Both the position numbers and the translations under genes were made by a program. From an uncultured Acetobacteraceae bacterium (GTDB lineage: Bacteria > Pseudomonadota > Alphaproteobacteria > Acetobacterales > Acetobacteraceae): a stretch of DNA of 34,669 nucleotides. Location: the NCBI GenBank assembly GCA_937902425.1, contig CALFNB010000383.1:1-34669 (forward strand). The letters run 5' to 3'. Below, piece by piece: positions 26,376 to 33,339 of the stretch (positions within the stretch are counted from its first letter, which is position 1; each line of letters begins with the position of its first letter). Under the pieces are notes generated by a model, which searched no databases, had not been told where the DNA came from, and saw only the letters and a list, made by a program, of their open reading frames with translations.

Positions 26376-27716
26376 TTACACAACAGACGCGGCGGCGGCT
26401 AACGGCTGCGGCGCCGCGAGAAACGATGTCGCGCTGGCGGACCGCAGAGGGATAAAGCGCCTGGCCGTCTGGCGGCACAGGCGCTTGACCATCAGCGCGG
26501 CGTCGTGACTGACGCAGTCCACCGGGAACAGCACGATATCGGCGCGTGACGTCAGGCCGGCCAGCAGGTCGGGATGATGTTCGATGCCGCCGTCATGGTG
26601 CAGGAGTTCCGCGCCCCGGCTTTCGGACAGCGCGCGGAGATGCGCGACCTGATTGGGACTGCCGCCGACATAGAGGAACGAAATTCCGTCTATCCGCCAG
26701 AGAGGCTCCGCGTTCTCCGGCTGAAGGTCGGCCTCGACCGCGGCAAGCTCAGCGCGTAACGATGTGGCCTCGGCTTCCAGCGCACCGCGTGCCGCGCGTT
26801 CTCGCGCCAGGTCATCGCGCGTTTCCGCTCCACGCGCTTCGACCGCCATGCGGCGACGGCTTTCGGCGGCGAGCCGCTTTTCCAGATCGGCGGCAAGCGC
26901 TCGCAAGGCGGCGGTTTCATCGCCGGCGGCGACCGGTGCTTCGTCCGTCAGCCGTTGGCGCAGGGATTGGCGCAAATCGCGGATACTGGCGTCGCGCGTG
27001 ACGACGGCCTGGTGCAACGCCTCCTGCTGACGACGCAGCTTTGCCTCCAGTTCGGCGTTGCGCTGTTCGAGATCGCACAGACGCCGGATGTCCGCGCGGT
27101 TCGCGGCACCGACAAGGTGTGACAGCATGTGCACTTCACCAAACACCAGCCGCACCAACGCCGGTGTCGTGGCGGGATGGGTCAGCACAACCCAGTACGC
27201 ACCCGGAATATCGCCTCGTTTCACGGCATCGCGCCACAGCGCGGTCAGCTCCGCCTCCGTTCGTGCTTTGCCGAACTGGCTGATCGGCAGTTTATGCCGC
27301 CGATCCAGCGCCTTGTGCAGCAGCTTCGCGGCCTGATCGTGCTTCGCCGCGAGGCTTACCGCCTTGTGATGCAAATCGTGATCGGTCCAATCGCTCTGTG
27401 CCAGGCCGAGGCGGGTGAGGGTCTGACGTAGCTCCCCGGTCGAGAGGCACGTGCCGAGGATGGAACAATGCAGATTCTGGCTAAATTCCCAGATCTTGGT
27501 GCGCCGCGTCGACGAGTCTTCCAGGTCCTCGGTCTGGGCTGGCGCGGGCCGCCGCACAAGCCGCGGCGGTAGCGGAGACAGAGCGAACTGATGCCGGTGA
27601 TCGCATCGCGGTTCATCGATGCGAATGGCGGATTGATCGTCATCGGTCCGTGGCGTCATCGCGAGCCCGCGGCCCCGCGCATACGGTGCGAAAACCGAAT
27701 ATCCCGTGTCCGCCAT
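26376..27716 (-). CDS. DUF2325 protein with central coiled coil
   Basis: The 446-residue protein has an N-terminal helical part (about 90-215, including DHDLHHKAVSLAAKHDQ), a long Ala/Glu/Arg-rich coiled coil (about 220-330) and a C-terminal DUF2325 domain. The conserved sequences of that domain are ISFLYVGGSPNQVAHLRAL, LLHHDGGIEHHPDLL, VLFPVDCVSHDAALMVKRLC and FIPLRSAS. The many conserved His, Asp and Cys residues suggest metal or cofactor binding, but no function is established to my knowledge. GGGGGAG precedes the ATG at 27716. It is convergent with, and touches, the mop gene. Confidence 0.85.
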   Translation of the reverse strand: MADTGYSVFAPYARGRGLAMTPRTDDDQSAIRIDEPRCDHRHQFALSPLPPRLVRRPAPAQTEDLEDSSTRRTKIWEFSQNLHCSILGTCLSTGELRQTLTRLGLAQSDWTDHDLHHKAVSLAAKHDQAAKLLHKALDRRHKLPISQFGKARTEAELTALWRDAVKRGDIPGAYWVVLTHPATTPALVRLVFGEVHMLSHLVGAANRADIRRLCDLEQRNAELEAKLRRQQEALHQAVVTRDASIRDLRQSLRQRLTDEAPVAAGDETAALRALAADLEKRLAAESRRRMAVEARGAETRDDLARERAARGALEAEATSLRAELAAVEADLQPENAEPLWRIDGISFLYVGGSPNQVAHLRALSESRGAELLHHDGGIEHHPDLLAGLTSRADIVLFPVDCVSHDAALMVKRLCRQTARRFIPLRSASATSFLAAPQPLAAAASVV

Positions 27717-27789
27717 GGAACAACAACTCCCCCGATGCCGTATTCTGATGGGTATAACGCAAGGTTGCGCTTCGCCCGGGGCGATGCGA

Positions 27790-29000
27790 TCAGAGACCAG
27801 CCTGGGTGACGAACTTTGTGTTGAGATAACCCTCGATCGCCTCCAGGCCGCCTTCTGAGCCGTAGCCGGAATCTTTCACACCTCCGAACGGTACTTCCGG
27901 CAGCGCGAGACCATGGTGATTGATCGAGATCATACCACTCTCCAACGCCGCCGCGATCGCGTTCGCGGTCTTGGCGGAGCGCGTGTAGGCGTGGGAGGCG
28001 AGGCCGTATGGCAACCGGTTTGCTTCCGTCACGACCTCATCGAACCCGCTGAATGGAGCGATCACCGCGAGCGGACCGAACGGTTCCTCATGCATGACCC
28101 GCGCGTCCTTCGGCACGTCGGTGATGACGGTCGGTTCGAAGAAGTTGCCTTTGTTGCCGATTCGGTTGCCTCCGGTTCTGACGGTGGCGCCCTTTCGCGT
28201 GGCGTCGCCGATGAACATCTCCATCGCGGCGATGCGCCGAGGGTTGGCCATCGGGCCCATGGTGGTGGACGTTTCCATTCCGTCACCAACCCGCGGCGCG
28301 TTCGCATGGCCGACGAACGAGTCGACGAATTGCTCGTACACTTTCTCCTGGATCAGGAACCGCGTGGGTGACACGCAGACCTGACCGGCATTGCGGAATT
28401 TGGCACCCGCCAGCAGCCGGCTCGCGGTTTCGACATCGGCGTCGTCGAACACGATGGCCGGAGCGTGACCGCCCAGTTCCATGGTGACGCGCTTCATGTG
28501 GCGACCGGCGAGGGCGGCGTGTTGCTTGCCGACGGCGGTGGAACCGGTGAACGACATCTTCTTGATGATCGGGTGCGGAATGAGATATTCCGAGATCTCC
28601 GCTGGCACGCCGTAGACGAGATTGATGACGCCCGCGGGAACGCCGGCATCGGCGAAGCAACGGATCAACTCGGCGGGCGAGGCGGGGGTTTCTTCCGCCG
28701 CCTTGACGATGATCGAGCAACCCGCCGCCAGCGCGATGGAAAGTTTCCGCACCACCTGATTGATCGGAAAGTTCCATGGCGTGAACGCCGCCACTGGGCC
28801 TACCGGTTCCTTGACCACGAGCTGGTAGATGCCGTCCGCCCGCGCGGGAATGACGCGGCCGTAGGAGCGGCGGGCTTCCTCGGTGAACCAGTCGATGACG
28901 TCGGCGCAGGCCATCACCTCGCCCTTGGCCTCGGGCAATGGCTTGCCTTGCTCCCGCGTCAGGTAGGGCGCGATCGTGTCGGCACGGGAGCGCAACAGGT
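27790..29000 (-). pseudogene. Succinate-semialdehyde dehydrogenase-like gene, 5'-truncated
   Basis: From about 29000 to its stop the frame encodes a GabD-like dehydrogenase: [49 protein letters not shown], METxGGHAP-type [16 protein letters not shown], catalytic Cys in [11 protein letters not shown], and [14 protein letters not shown] at the end. The usual first 65-70 residues (NAD-binding start) are missing. The frame stays open to 29376, but that extension is unrelated and lies antisense to the TrmO-like gene. The break coincides with the start of another gene fragment on the opposite strand. The active-site residues are intact, yet no proper start remains, so function is doubtful. Confidence 0.75.
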
Positions 29001-29002
29001 CG

Positions 29003-29133
29003 GCGGCTATGCCATCACCACCAGCACGCCGGCCGGCGACAACGGCAAGAACGCGATCCTGCGCTACTATCTGGTGGCGACCAATGCGACAGGACAACAA
29101 TCGGTTGTTTCGCTCGGCGAAGTCGATCCCAAG
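29003..29133 (+). pseudogene. Fragment of a probable molybdopterin-domain-like secreted protein
   Basis: About 43 codons read [20 protein letters not shown] then [20 protein letters not shown] and VDP. This Ser/Thr/Gly-rich pattern resembles the end of oxidoreductase molybdopterin-like secreted proteins (motif N-xxLRxYxVATxxxGxxxVxSLGEIDP). It begins exactly where the dehydrogenase on the other strand breaks off and loses similarity near 29133. The family call rests on recalled motif similarity and is tentative; that this is a gene fragment is more secure. Confidence 0.4.
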
Positions 29134-29203
29134 GTCCGGAGCGGCGCGGGAATCCCGTCCGCTGTTTCTGGCCCGCGTCGGCGCCTTGTGGTACGCTGAT
29201 GCG

Positions 29204-29674
29204 ATGACAAACGGTTCTTCCGATCCCGATATGGAGCCGCGCCCAGGAGAGGTGGCGGTCGAATTGCCGGCACGTACTGATGCGGGCGTGTATTTCATTG
29301 GCGTTATCCACACTCCATGGAAAACGCGAAGCGAGTGTCCGAAGCGAGGCAAGGAAGACGGATCGATCTGCACCATCGTGATCGATGAACGCTGGCACGC
29401 GGCGCTGACCGGTCTGGCGGGTCACCGGCGCATTCAGGTGCTGTACTGGATGCATCGCGCGCGCCGCGATCTCGTGTTGCAGACACCGTTCCGGACGGGG
29501 CGGACGACCGGAACATTTGCCTTGCGTTCGCCGGTCCGGCCGAACCCCATCGCTTCGTCCTTCGTGGAACTGGTGGCGGTCGAGGGCGGGACATTGCAGG
29601 TGCGCGGGCTTGATTGTCTCGATGGGACGCCGCTTATCGATTTGAAACCGGATCACGCGGCCACCGGGCACTGA
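29204..29674 (+). CDS. TrmO-like tRNA (t6A37) methyltransferase family protein
   Basis: The 156-residue protein matches the TrmO/YaeB beta-barrel family: [19 protein letters not shown] at the start, [19 protein letters not shown], then [27 protein letters not shown] and [20 protein letters not shown]. coli TrmO methylates t6A37 in tRNAThr using SAM. Here the short form without the extra C-terminal domain is present, as in many bacteria. The ATG at 29204 has a poor ribosome-binding site and an ATG at 29231 is an alternative. It is intact although both neighbouring regions are broken genes. Confidence 0.85.
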   Translation: MTNGSSDPDMEPRPGEVAVELPARTDAGVYFIGVIHTPWKTRSECPKRGKEDGSICTIVIDERWHAALTGLAGHRRIQVLYWMHRARRDLVLQTPFRTGRTTGTFALRSPVRPNPIASSFVELVAVEGGTLQVRGLDCLDGTPLIDLKPDHAATGH

Positions 29675-29718
29675 ACGAATTTTCGTGCGCGTGCCGTGGG
29701 TGGACTTTTCGCGCGCTA

Positions 29719-29742
29719 CGCTATATACAGTCAGAAATAGCG
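29719..29742. promoter_or_regulatory. ModE-like operator upstream of the gene at 29759
   Basis: CGCTATAT-N8-AAATAGCG matches 13 of 14 defined positions. The inverted repeat extends one pair of bases further on each side (TACGCTAT at 29717-29724 with ATAGCGTA at 29737-29744, perfect). It ends four bases before GGAGGG, the ribosome-binding site of the next gene, so a bound regulator would block that transcript. Confidence 0.6.
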
Positions 29743-29758
29743 TATGGAGGGACACGGA

Positions 29759-30007
29759 ATGGATCGCGTGCCGGACAGTTTCGCATACATCGAAGGTCGA
29801 AAGCTCACCACATGGGCTGTCCTTCCGGGCGGCGAACAAGTTTGCCTTGGCTTCGCGGCCATCGGCGGCGAGACGTATCGCATCGTGTTGCCGCTCGACG
29901 CATTGACCGGATTGCTGATGACCCTGCCGAACATGTTGCAATCGGCACTGAATGAACGTTTCCCCGACAGCACGTTACGTGTCGTGCATCCACTCGGCGA
30001 ATCATCA
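29759..30007 (+). pseudogene. Hypothetical gene, apparently missing its 3' end
   Basis: A good ribosome-binding site (GGAGGG) precedes ATG 29759. The first 80 or so residues look genuine: MDRVPDSFAYIEGRKLTTWA, then LPGGEQVCLGFAAIGGETYRIVLPLDALTGLL and ERFPDSTLRVVHPLGE. From about 30000 the frame passes antisense through an intact Rmf-like gene and then out of frame through an RND gene, staying open to 30973 with Arg-rich sequence. I infer that the 3' end was lost at a deletion point just before 30008. I do not recognise the family. Its promoter carries a ModE-like box. Confidence 0.55.
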
Positions 30008-30193
30008 TTATACCCGGCCCAATCTTACGGCGCGCCTGGTTTCATCACTCTTCCTCTGCCATCCGCGCTGCCACTCGGCATGGCGGATCGTGCCGCGAGG
30101 ACAGGGATTGTCGGAAAGTCTCCGTCCGGCTTCGGCCGCCAGGTAACCCTCGTCCTCCTCCTTATGAGGGTTGAAAGAGGTTGCATCAGTCAT
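30008..30193 (-). CDS. Rmf/CrpP-type small protein (ribosome modulation factor-like)
   Basis: This 61-residue basic protein contains the ribosome modulation factor pattern: EDEGYLAAEAGRRLSDNPCP, with Cys31-Pro32, then Trp41 and Trp45 in AEWQRGWQRK. E. coli RMF dimerises 70S ribosomes in stationary phase, and related CrpP proteins have been linked to quinolone modification. The start at 30193 is supported by GGGAGG six bases upstream. The frame is also open further upstream, but without a ribosome-binding site. It lies between a truncated hypothetical gene and a truncated RND gene, and is antisense to extensions of both. Confidence 0.7.
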   Translation of the reverse strand: MTDATSFNPHKEEDEGYLAAEAGRRLSDNPCPRGTIRHAEWQRGWQRKSDETRRAVRLGRV

Positions 30194-30269
30194 CAAGGCC
30201 CTCCCGATCGTCCATTTATCCGTCAATCCGCCGGCACTCGGCCCGGCCGGCGAACCCGTGCCGTATGCG

Positions 30270-31037
30270 AGTGGCGTCGTCCAGATACCGCTCATGGACG
30301 TCGCGAATGTACGGCTGACCTCCGGCGCGGCGTTCATTTATCGCGAGAAGCAAGAACACTACATCCCGATCAAATTCAGCGTGCGCGGCCGCGACCTCGG
30401 TACCACCGTGCTCGAAGCGCGAAAGCGGATCGCCGATGCGGTGCTGTTGCCAGGAGGCTATCACATGGACTGGGTCGGCGAGTTCGGCAATCCGCGGGAC
30501 GCGATAGGCCGGCTCGCGATCGTGGTGCCGCTGGCGATCGTGCTGATTTGTCTGTTGTTGTACATCAACTTCGGCTCCCTGACCGACATGCTGCTGGCGG
30601 CAAGCGTCATTCCGATGGCGTTGATTGGCGGTATTTTCGCCTTGTACTTCACCGGAACGCCGTTCAGCGTTTCGGCGGCGATCGGATTTGTCGCGCTGTT
30701 CGGCATATCCGCCATGGATGGCATCATCGTGCTCACATACTTCAATCAGGCACTGGAGAGCGGCATCGATCGCGGTGCCGCCATTCTCCGCACGTGTCAG
30801 GTTCAGTTTCGCCCGGTGATGATGACGTGCGTCGTGGCGGCCGTCGGTCTCGCCCCCGCGGCGGTGTCCACTGGTATCGGCTCACAGGTGCAACGGCCAC
30901 TGGCGCTGGTCGTGGTCGGTGGCATACTGCTGGCGCCGGTGCTGATCCTGATCGTGCTCCCGGTGCTGATTGACCTGTTCTCCCGCGGGGAAACGGTCGA
31001 AGGCGAGTTGACCGTTCCACTCGAGCTGGCGGAATAA
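30270..31037 (+). pseudogene. RND efflux pump (CzcA/HME-like), C-terminal quarter only
   Basis: From about codon 30276 the frame matches the last 250 or so residues of heavy-metal RND pumps, normally about 1,040 residues long. It begins in the second periplasmic domain (VVQIPLMDVANVRLTSGAAF, KFSVRGRDLGTTVLEA). Membrane segments follow (IVLICLLLYINFGSLTDMLLA, FALYFTGTPFSVSAAIGFVALFGISAMDGIIVL), then FRPVMMTCVVAAVGLAPAAVSTGIGSQVQRPLA. The N-terminal three quarters are gone, and the region upstream is the promoter of the Rmf-like gene on the other strand. It cannot pump. The gene for its outer-membrane partner follows after 3 bp. Confidence 0.8.
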
Positions 31038-31040
31038 GCG

Positions 31041-32504
31041 ATGCGCGTAACGTCTCTTTCCCTGGCGGTGTTGCTCGCCGGTTGTGCCGTCGGCCCCAAC
31101 TTCAAAAAGCCCGATGCGCCCGCGGTGACCGGCTATATGCCTGGAGCACCACCCGCGCGGACCGTGTCCGCCCATGCCGAATTCGGCGCCGCGCAGCGTT
31201 TCGTCGCCGATATGGACATCCCGGGACAATGGTGGACGTTGTTCCACTCTCAACCGCTCAACGACCTGATCGAGCAGTCGATCAAGGCCAGTCCAAACCT
31301 GATCGCGGCCCAGGCGGCATTGCGCCAGGCGCGGGAGAATACCGCCGCGCAGAAAGGTGCCTGGTATCCACAGATTTCAGCGGGATTGTCCGCCAGCCGC
31401 AACGTTACCCCGACCGCGGCGATTTCCCCGGCGTCGGCCTCGGGCAATCCGTACTACAGCCTGATCACCCCACAGCTGAACCTGTCGTTCGTTCCGGACG
31501 TGTTCGGCGCCAACAGCCGCGCGGTCGAGTCACTGGAAGCCCAGGCCGAAAACCTGCGTTTCCAGCTTGATGCGACGTATGTGACGCTAACAGCCAACGT
31601 CGTGACCGGGGCTTTGCAGGAAGCGTCGTTACGCGGGCAAATCGCCGCCACCCAGGAGACCATCAAGGTCGAATCCGATCTGCTGGCGATCCTGCGCAAG
31701 CAATACGCGCTGGGTCAGATCTCAATGGCCGACGTCGCGGCGCAGGAAGCGGCATTGGCTCAGGCACAATTGGCGTTACCTCCGTTGCAGAAGCAACTGG
31801 CGCAGCAGCGTGACGCGTTGATCGCTCTGGCGGGCCGCTTCCCAGGCGAGGATGTCGCGGCCCGCTTCCAACTCGCGGACCTGACGCTGCCGCGAGACCT
31901 TCCGGTCACTTTGCCGTCGAAGTTGGTGGAGCAGCGCCCCGATGTGCGCGCGGCGGAAGCAACCCTGCATGCGGCCAGCGCTCAGATCGGCGTGGCCGTA
32001 GCGGCCCGGCTGCCACAGATCACGCTCAATGCCAGCGTGGGCAACAGTGCCAGCGCGTTTTCAAATTTGTTCACCCCGGGAACGAACTTCTGGACGCTCG
32101 CGGGCGGATTGACCGCGCCGATTTTCGACGGCGGGATGCTGCTGCATAAGCAGCGCGCCGCTGAAGCCGGTTTCGATCAGGCCGCCGCGCAATACAAAAG
32201 CACTGTGATCACGGCCTTCCAGAATGTCGCCGATGCGTTGCACGCGCTGCAATCCGATGCTGACGCGCTGGCCGCGGCGGTCGCGGCGGAACAGGCGGCC
32301 GGAAGCAGTCTCGCCATTGTGCGCAAACAGTTGGAGCTCGGGCAGGTCGCCTATCTGGCTCTGCTCAATGCCGAGCAGGCTTATCAGGTGGCGAAGTTGG
32401 CCCTGGTGCAGGCACAGGCGGCCCGGCTCACCGACACCGCGGGCCTGTTCCAGGCGCTTGGTGGCGGGTGGTGGAACCAAACCGAGCGAGTGGCGGAAAA
32501 ATAA
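31041..32504 (+). CDS. Outer-membrane efflux lipoprotein (NodT/OprM family)
   Basis: The 487-residue protein has a lipoprotein signal with Cys15 (SLAVLLAGCAVGPNFKKP). Two OEP repeats follow, with WWTLFHSQPLNDLIEQSIKASPNLIAAQAALRQARENTAAQKGAWYPQISAG in the first and LPSKLVEQRPDVRAAEATLHAASAQIGVAVAARLPQITL starting the second. It forms the trimeric outer-membrane channel of tripartite pumps. Its RND partner just upstream is truncated and no membrane-fusion protein is visible, so it may be an orphan or serve another pump. Confidence 0.92.
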   Translation: MRVTSLSLAVLLAGCAVGPNFKKPDAPAVTGYMPGAPPARTVSAHAEFGAAQRFVADMDIPGQWWTLFHSQPLNDLIEQSIKASPNLIAAQAALRQARENTAAQKGAWYPQISAGLSASRNVTPTAAISPASASGNPYYSLITPQLNLSFVPDVFGANSRAVESLEAQAENLRFQLDATYVTLTANVVTGALQEASLRGQIAATQETIKVESDLLAILRKQYALGQISMADVAAQEAALAQAQLALPPLQKQLAQQRDALIALAGRFPGEDVAARFQLADLTLPRDLPVTLPSKLVEQRPDVRAAEATLHAASAQIGVAVAARLPQITLNASVGNSASAFSNLFTPGTNFWTLAGGLTAPIFDGGMLLHKQRAAEAGFDQAAAQYKSTVITAFQNVADALHALQSDADALAAAVAAEQAAGSSLAIVRKQLELGQVAYLALLNAEQAYQVAKLALVQAQAARLTDTAGLFQALGGGWWNQTERVAEK

Positions 32505-32598
32505 AACCAGGGCGGCAGCGTAGGACAGGCCATGCAACACGGTCTTTCGGATATCGGTTGCTCACGCGCCGCTCCTTCGGCACCATTTAACATGCCGA

Positions 32599-32775
32599 AT
32601 CGATGACACGGCGGATACGGTGCATGGCCATCAGCAGTTGTCGCTGTTCAACGCGCATTACGACGAACGCTGCTTCCCGCCGATCCCTGTATATGACGCC
32701 GGTACCGGGCATTGCGTGCTGACCATCCCGCGTCCAGGCAAGGCGCCGGACGGCAAGGAGGTGCGCGCCCATCCG
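32599..32775 (+). mobile_element. IS1380-family transposase fragment
   Basis: In one frame the DNA encodes IDDTADTVHGHQQLSLFNAH, then YDERCFPPIPVYDAGTGHC and VLTIPRPGKAPDGKEVRAH, a well-known internal segment of IS1380 transposases around the first catalytic Asp region. Sequence before and after does not continue the transposase, so only about 59 codons of roughly 450 remain. No terminal inverted repeats were seen. It is a decayed remnant. Confidence 0.8.
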
Positions 32776-32881
32776 CGATGCGACCGGGGAGCACGTCGCC
32801 GGTGCAGCCAAAGTCTTCGGGGCGGCGCTGAACGAGAAGGCTCTGCAAATCCATCTGCAACGGATCACCGGCGCGTTTGTC

Positions 32882-33137
32882 GGCTCCGCCTTCGGCGGAG
32901 CCATTCGGGGCTCCGCCCGTCTCGCGATCGGAGTCCGACGGAGCACGTGGTGTCCTACCGCCTCTGTGCGAGAGGCGTTGCCGGGGGTAAGCCCGCGCCG
33001 CTCCTTTTCACGGAGCGTGCACGCCCCATCCAGACCTCGCGCCTCGGTGGAAATCCTTGTAAGTTAATTGTCCCGAAAGGGTCTCAGCCAACAATTCGGT
33101 CCGGCAGGCCCAGGCATCGCGGGGTCGGTCTCCCCGC
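32882..33137. other. Cluster of GC-rich hairpins
   Basis: Four stems occur in 256 bases. GGCTCCGCC/GGCGGAGCC has a 3-base loop (32882-32902). GCCTCT/AGAGGC spans 32960-32976, CGCTCC/GGAGCG spans 32999-33017 and GCGGGG/CCCCGC spans 33119-33137. None has a U-run to make a clear rho-independent terminator. They could form a structured transcript or be chance in GC-rich DNA. Confidence 0.35.
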
Positions 33138-33339
33138 TCTGTGACCGGCCGGGGAATCATGGGAAAAGAGACGCCATGGGCTGGCGACGCGGAGAGGCAT
33201 CATAGGTTGGAGTTTGTTGGGATGACGTTGGTTCAGGTCGAGTTCCACGGACCTCCTCGCGGGCCGAAATCGAGAAAGTTTTCCACACAGGACCTGAACA
33301 GACTAAAAATAGACGAAAAAATGCAGGAAGATCAATAAG

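Larger units (their letters stand above)
32505..33339. other. Gene-poor stretch between efflux lipoprotein and ettA
   Basis: These 835 bases contain no convincing complete gene. They hold a fragment of an IS1380 transposase (32599-32775), a possible second coding scrap in another frame (about 32770-32890, with KVFGAALNEKALQIHLQRIT), at least four GC-rich hairpins (32882-33137), and an AT-rich segment just before ettA. A 65-codon frame at 33141-33338 has no recognisable similarity. Confidence 0.7.

Noticed and set aside
27740-27763. Possible further ModE box before the DUF2325 gene (GTATAACG half site)
   Set aside because: Only one half resembles the pattern; the other matches about 4 of 7 positions.
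29015-29941. 308-codon minus-strand frame opposite the TrmO-like gene
   Set aside because: Low-complexity basic sequence; the opposite strand has the conserved TrmO motifs.
32882-32902. Hairpin considered as a rho-independent terminator
   Set aside because: Perfect 9-bp stem but no T-run on either side, and it lies far from the efflux gene's stop codon.
33141-33338. 65-codon frame ending one base before ettA
   Set aside because: No recognisable similarity and no strong ribosome-binding site; a leader peptide is possible but unsupported.
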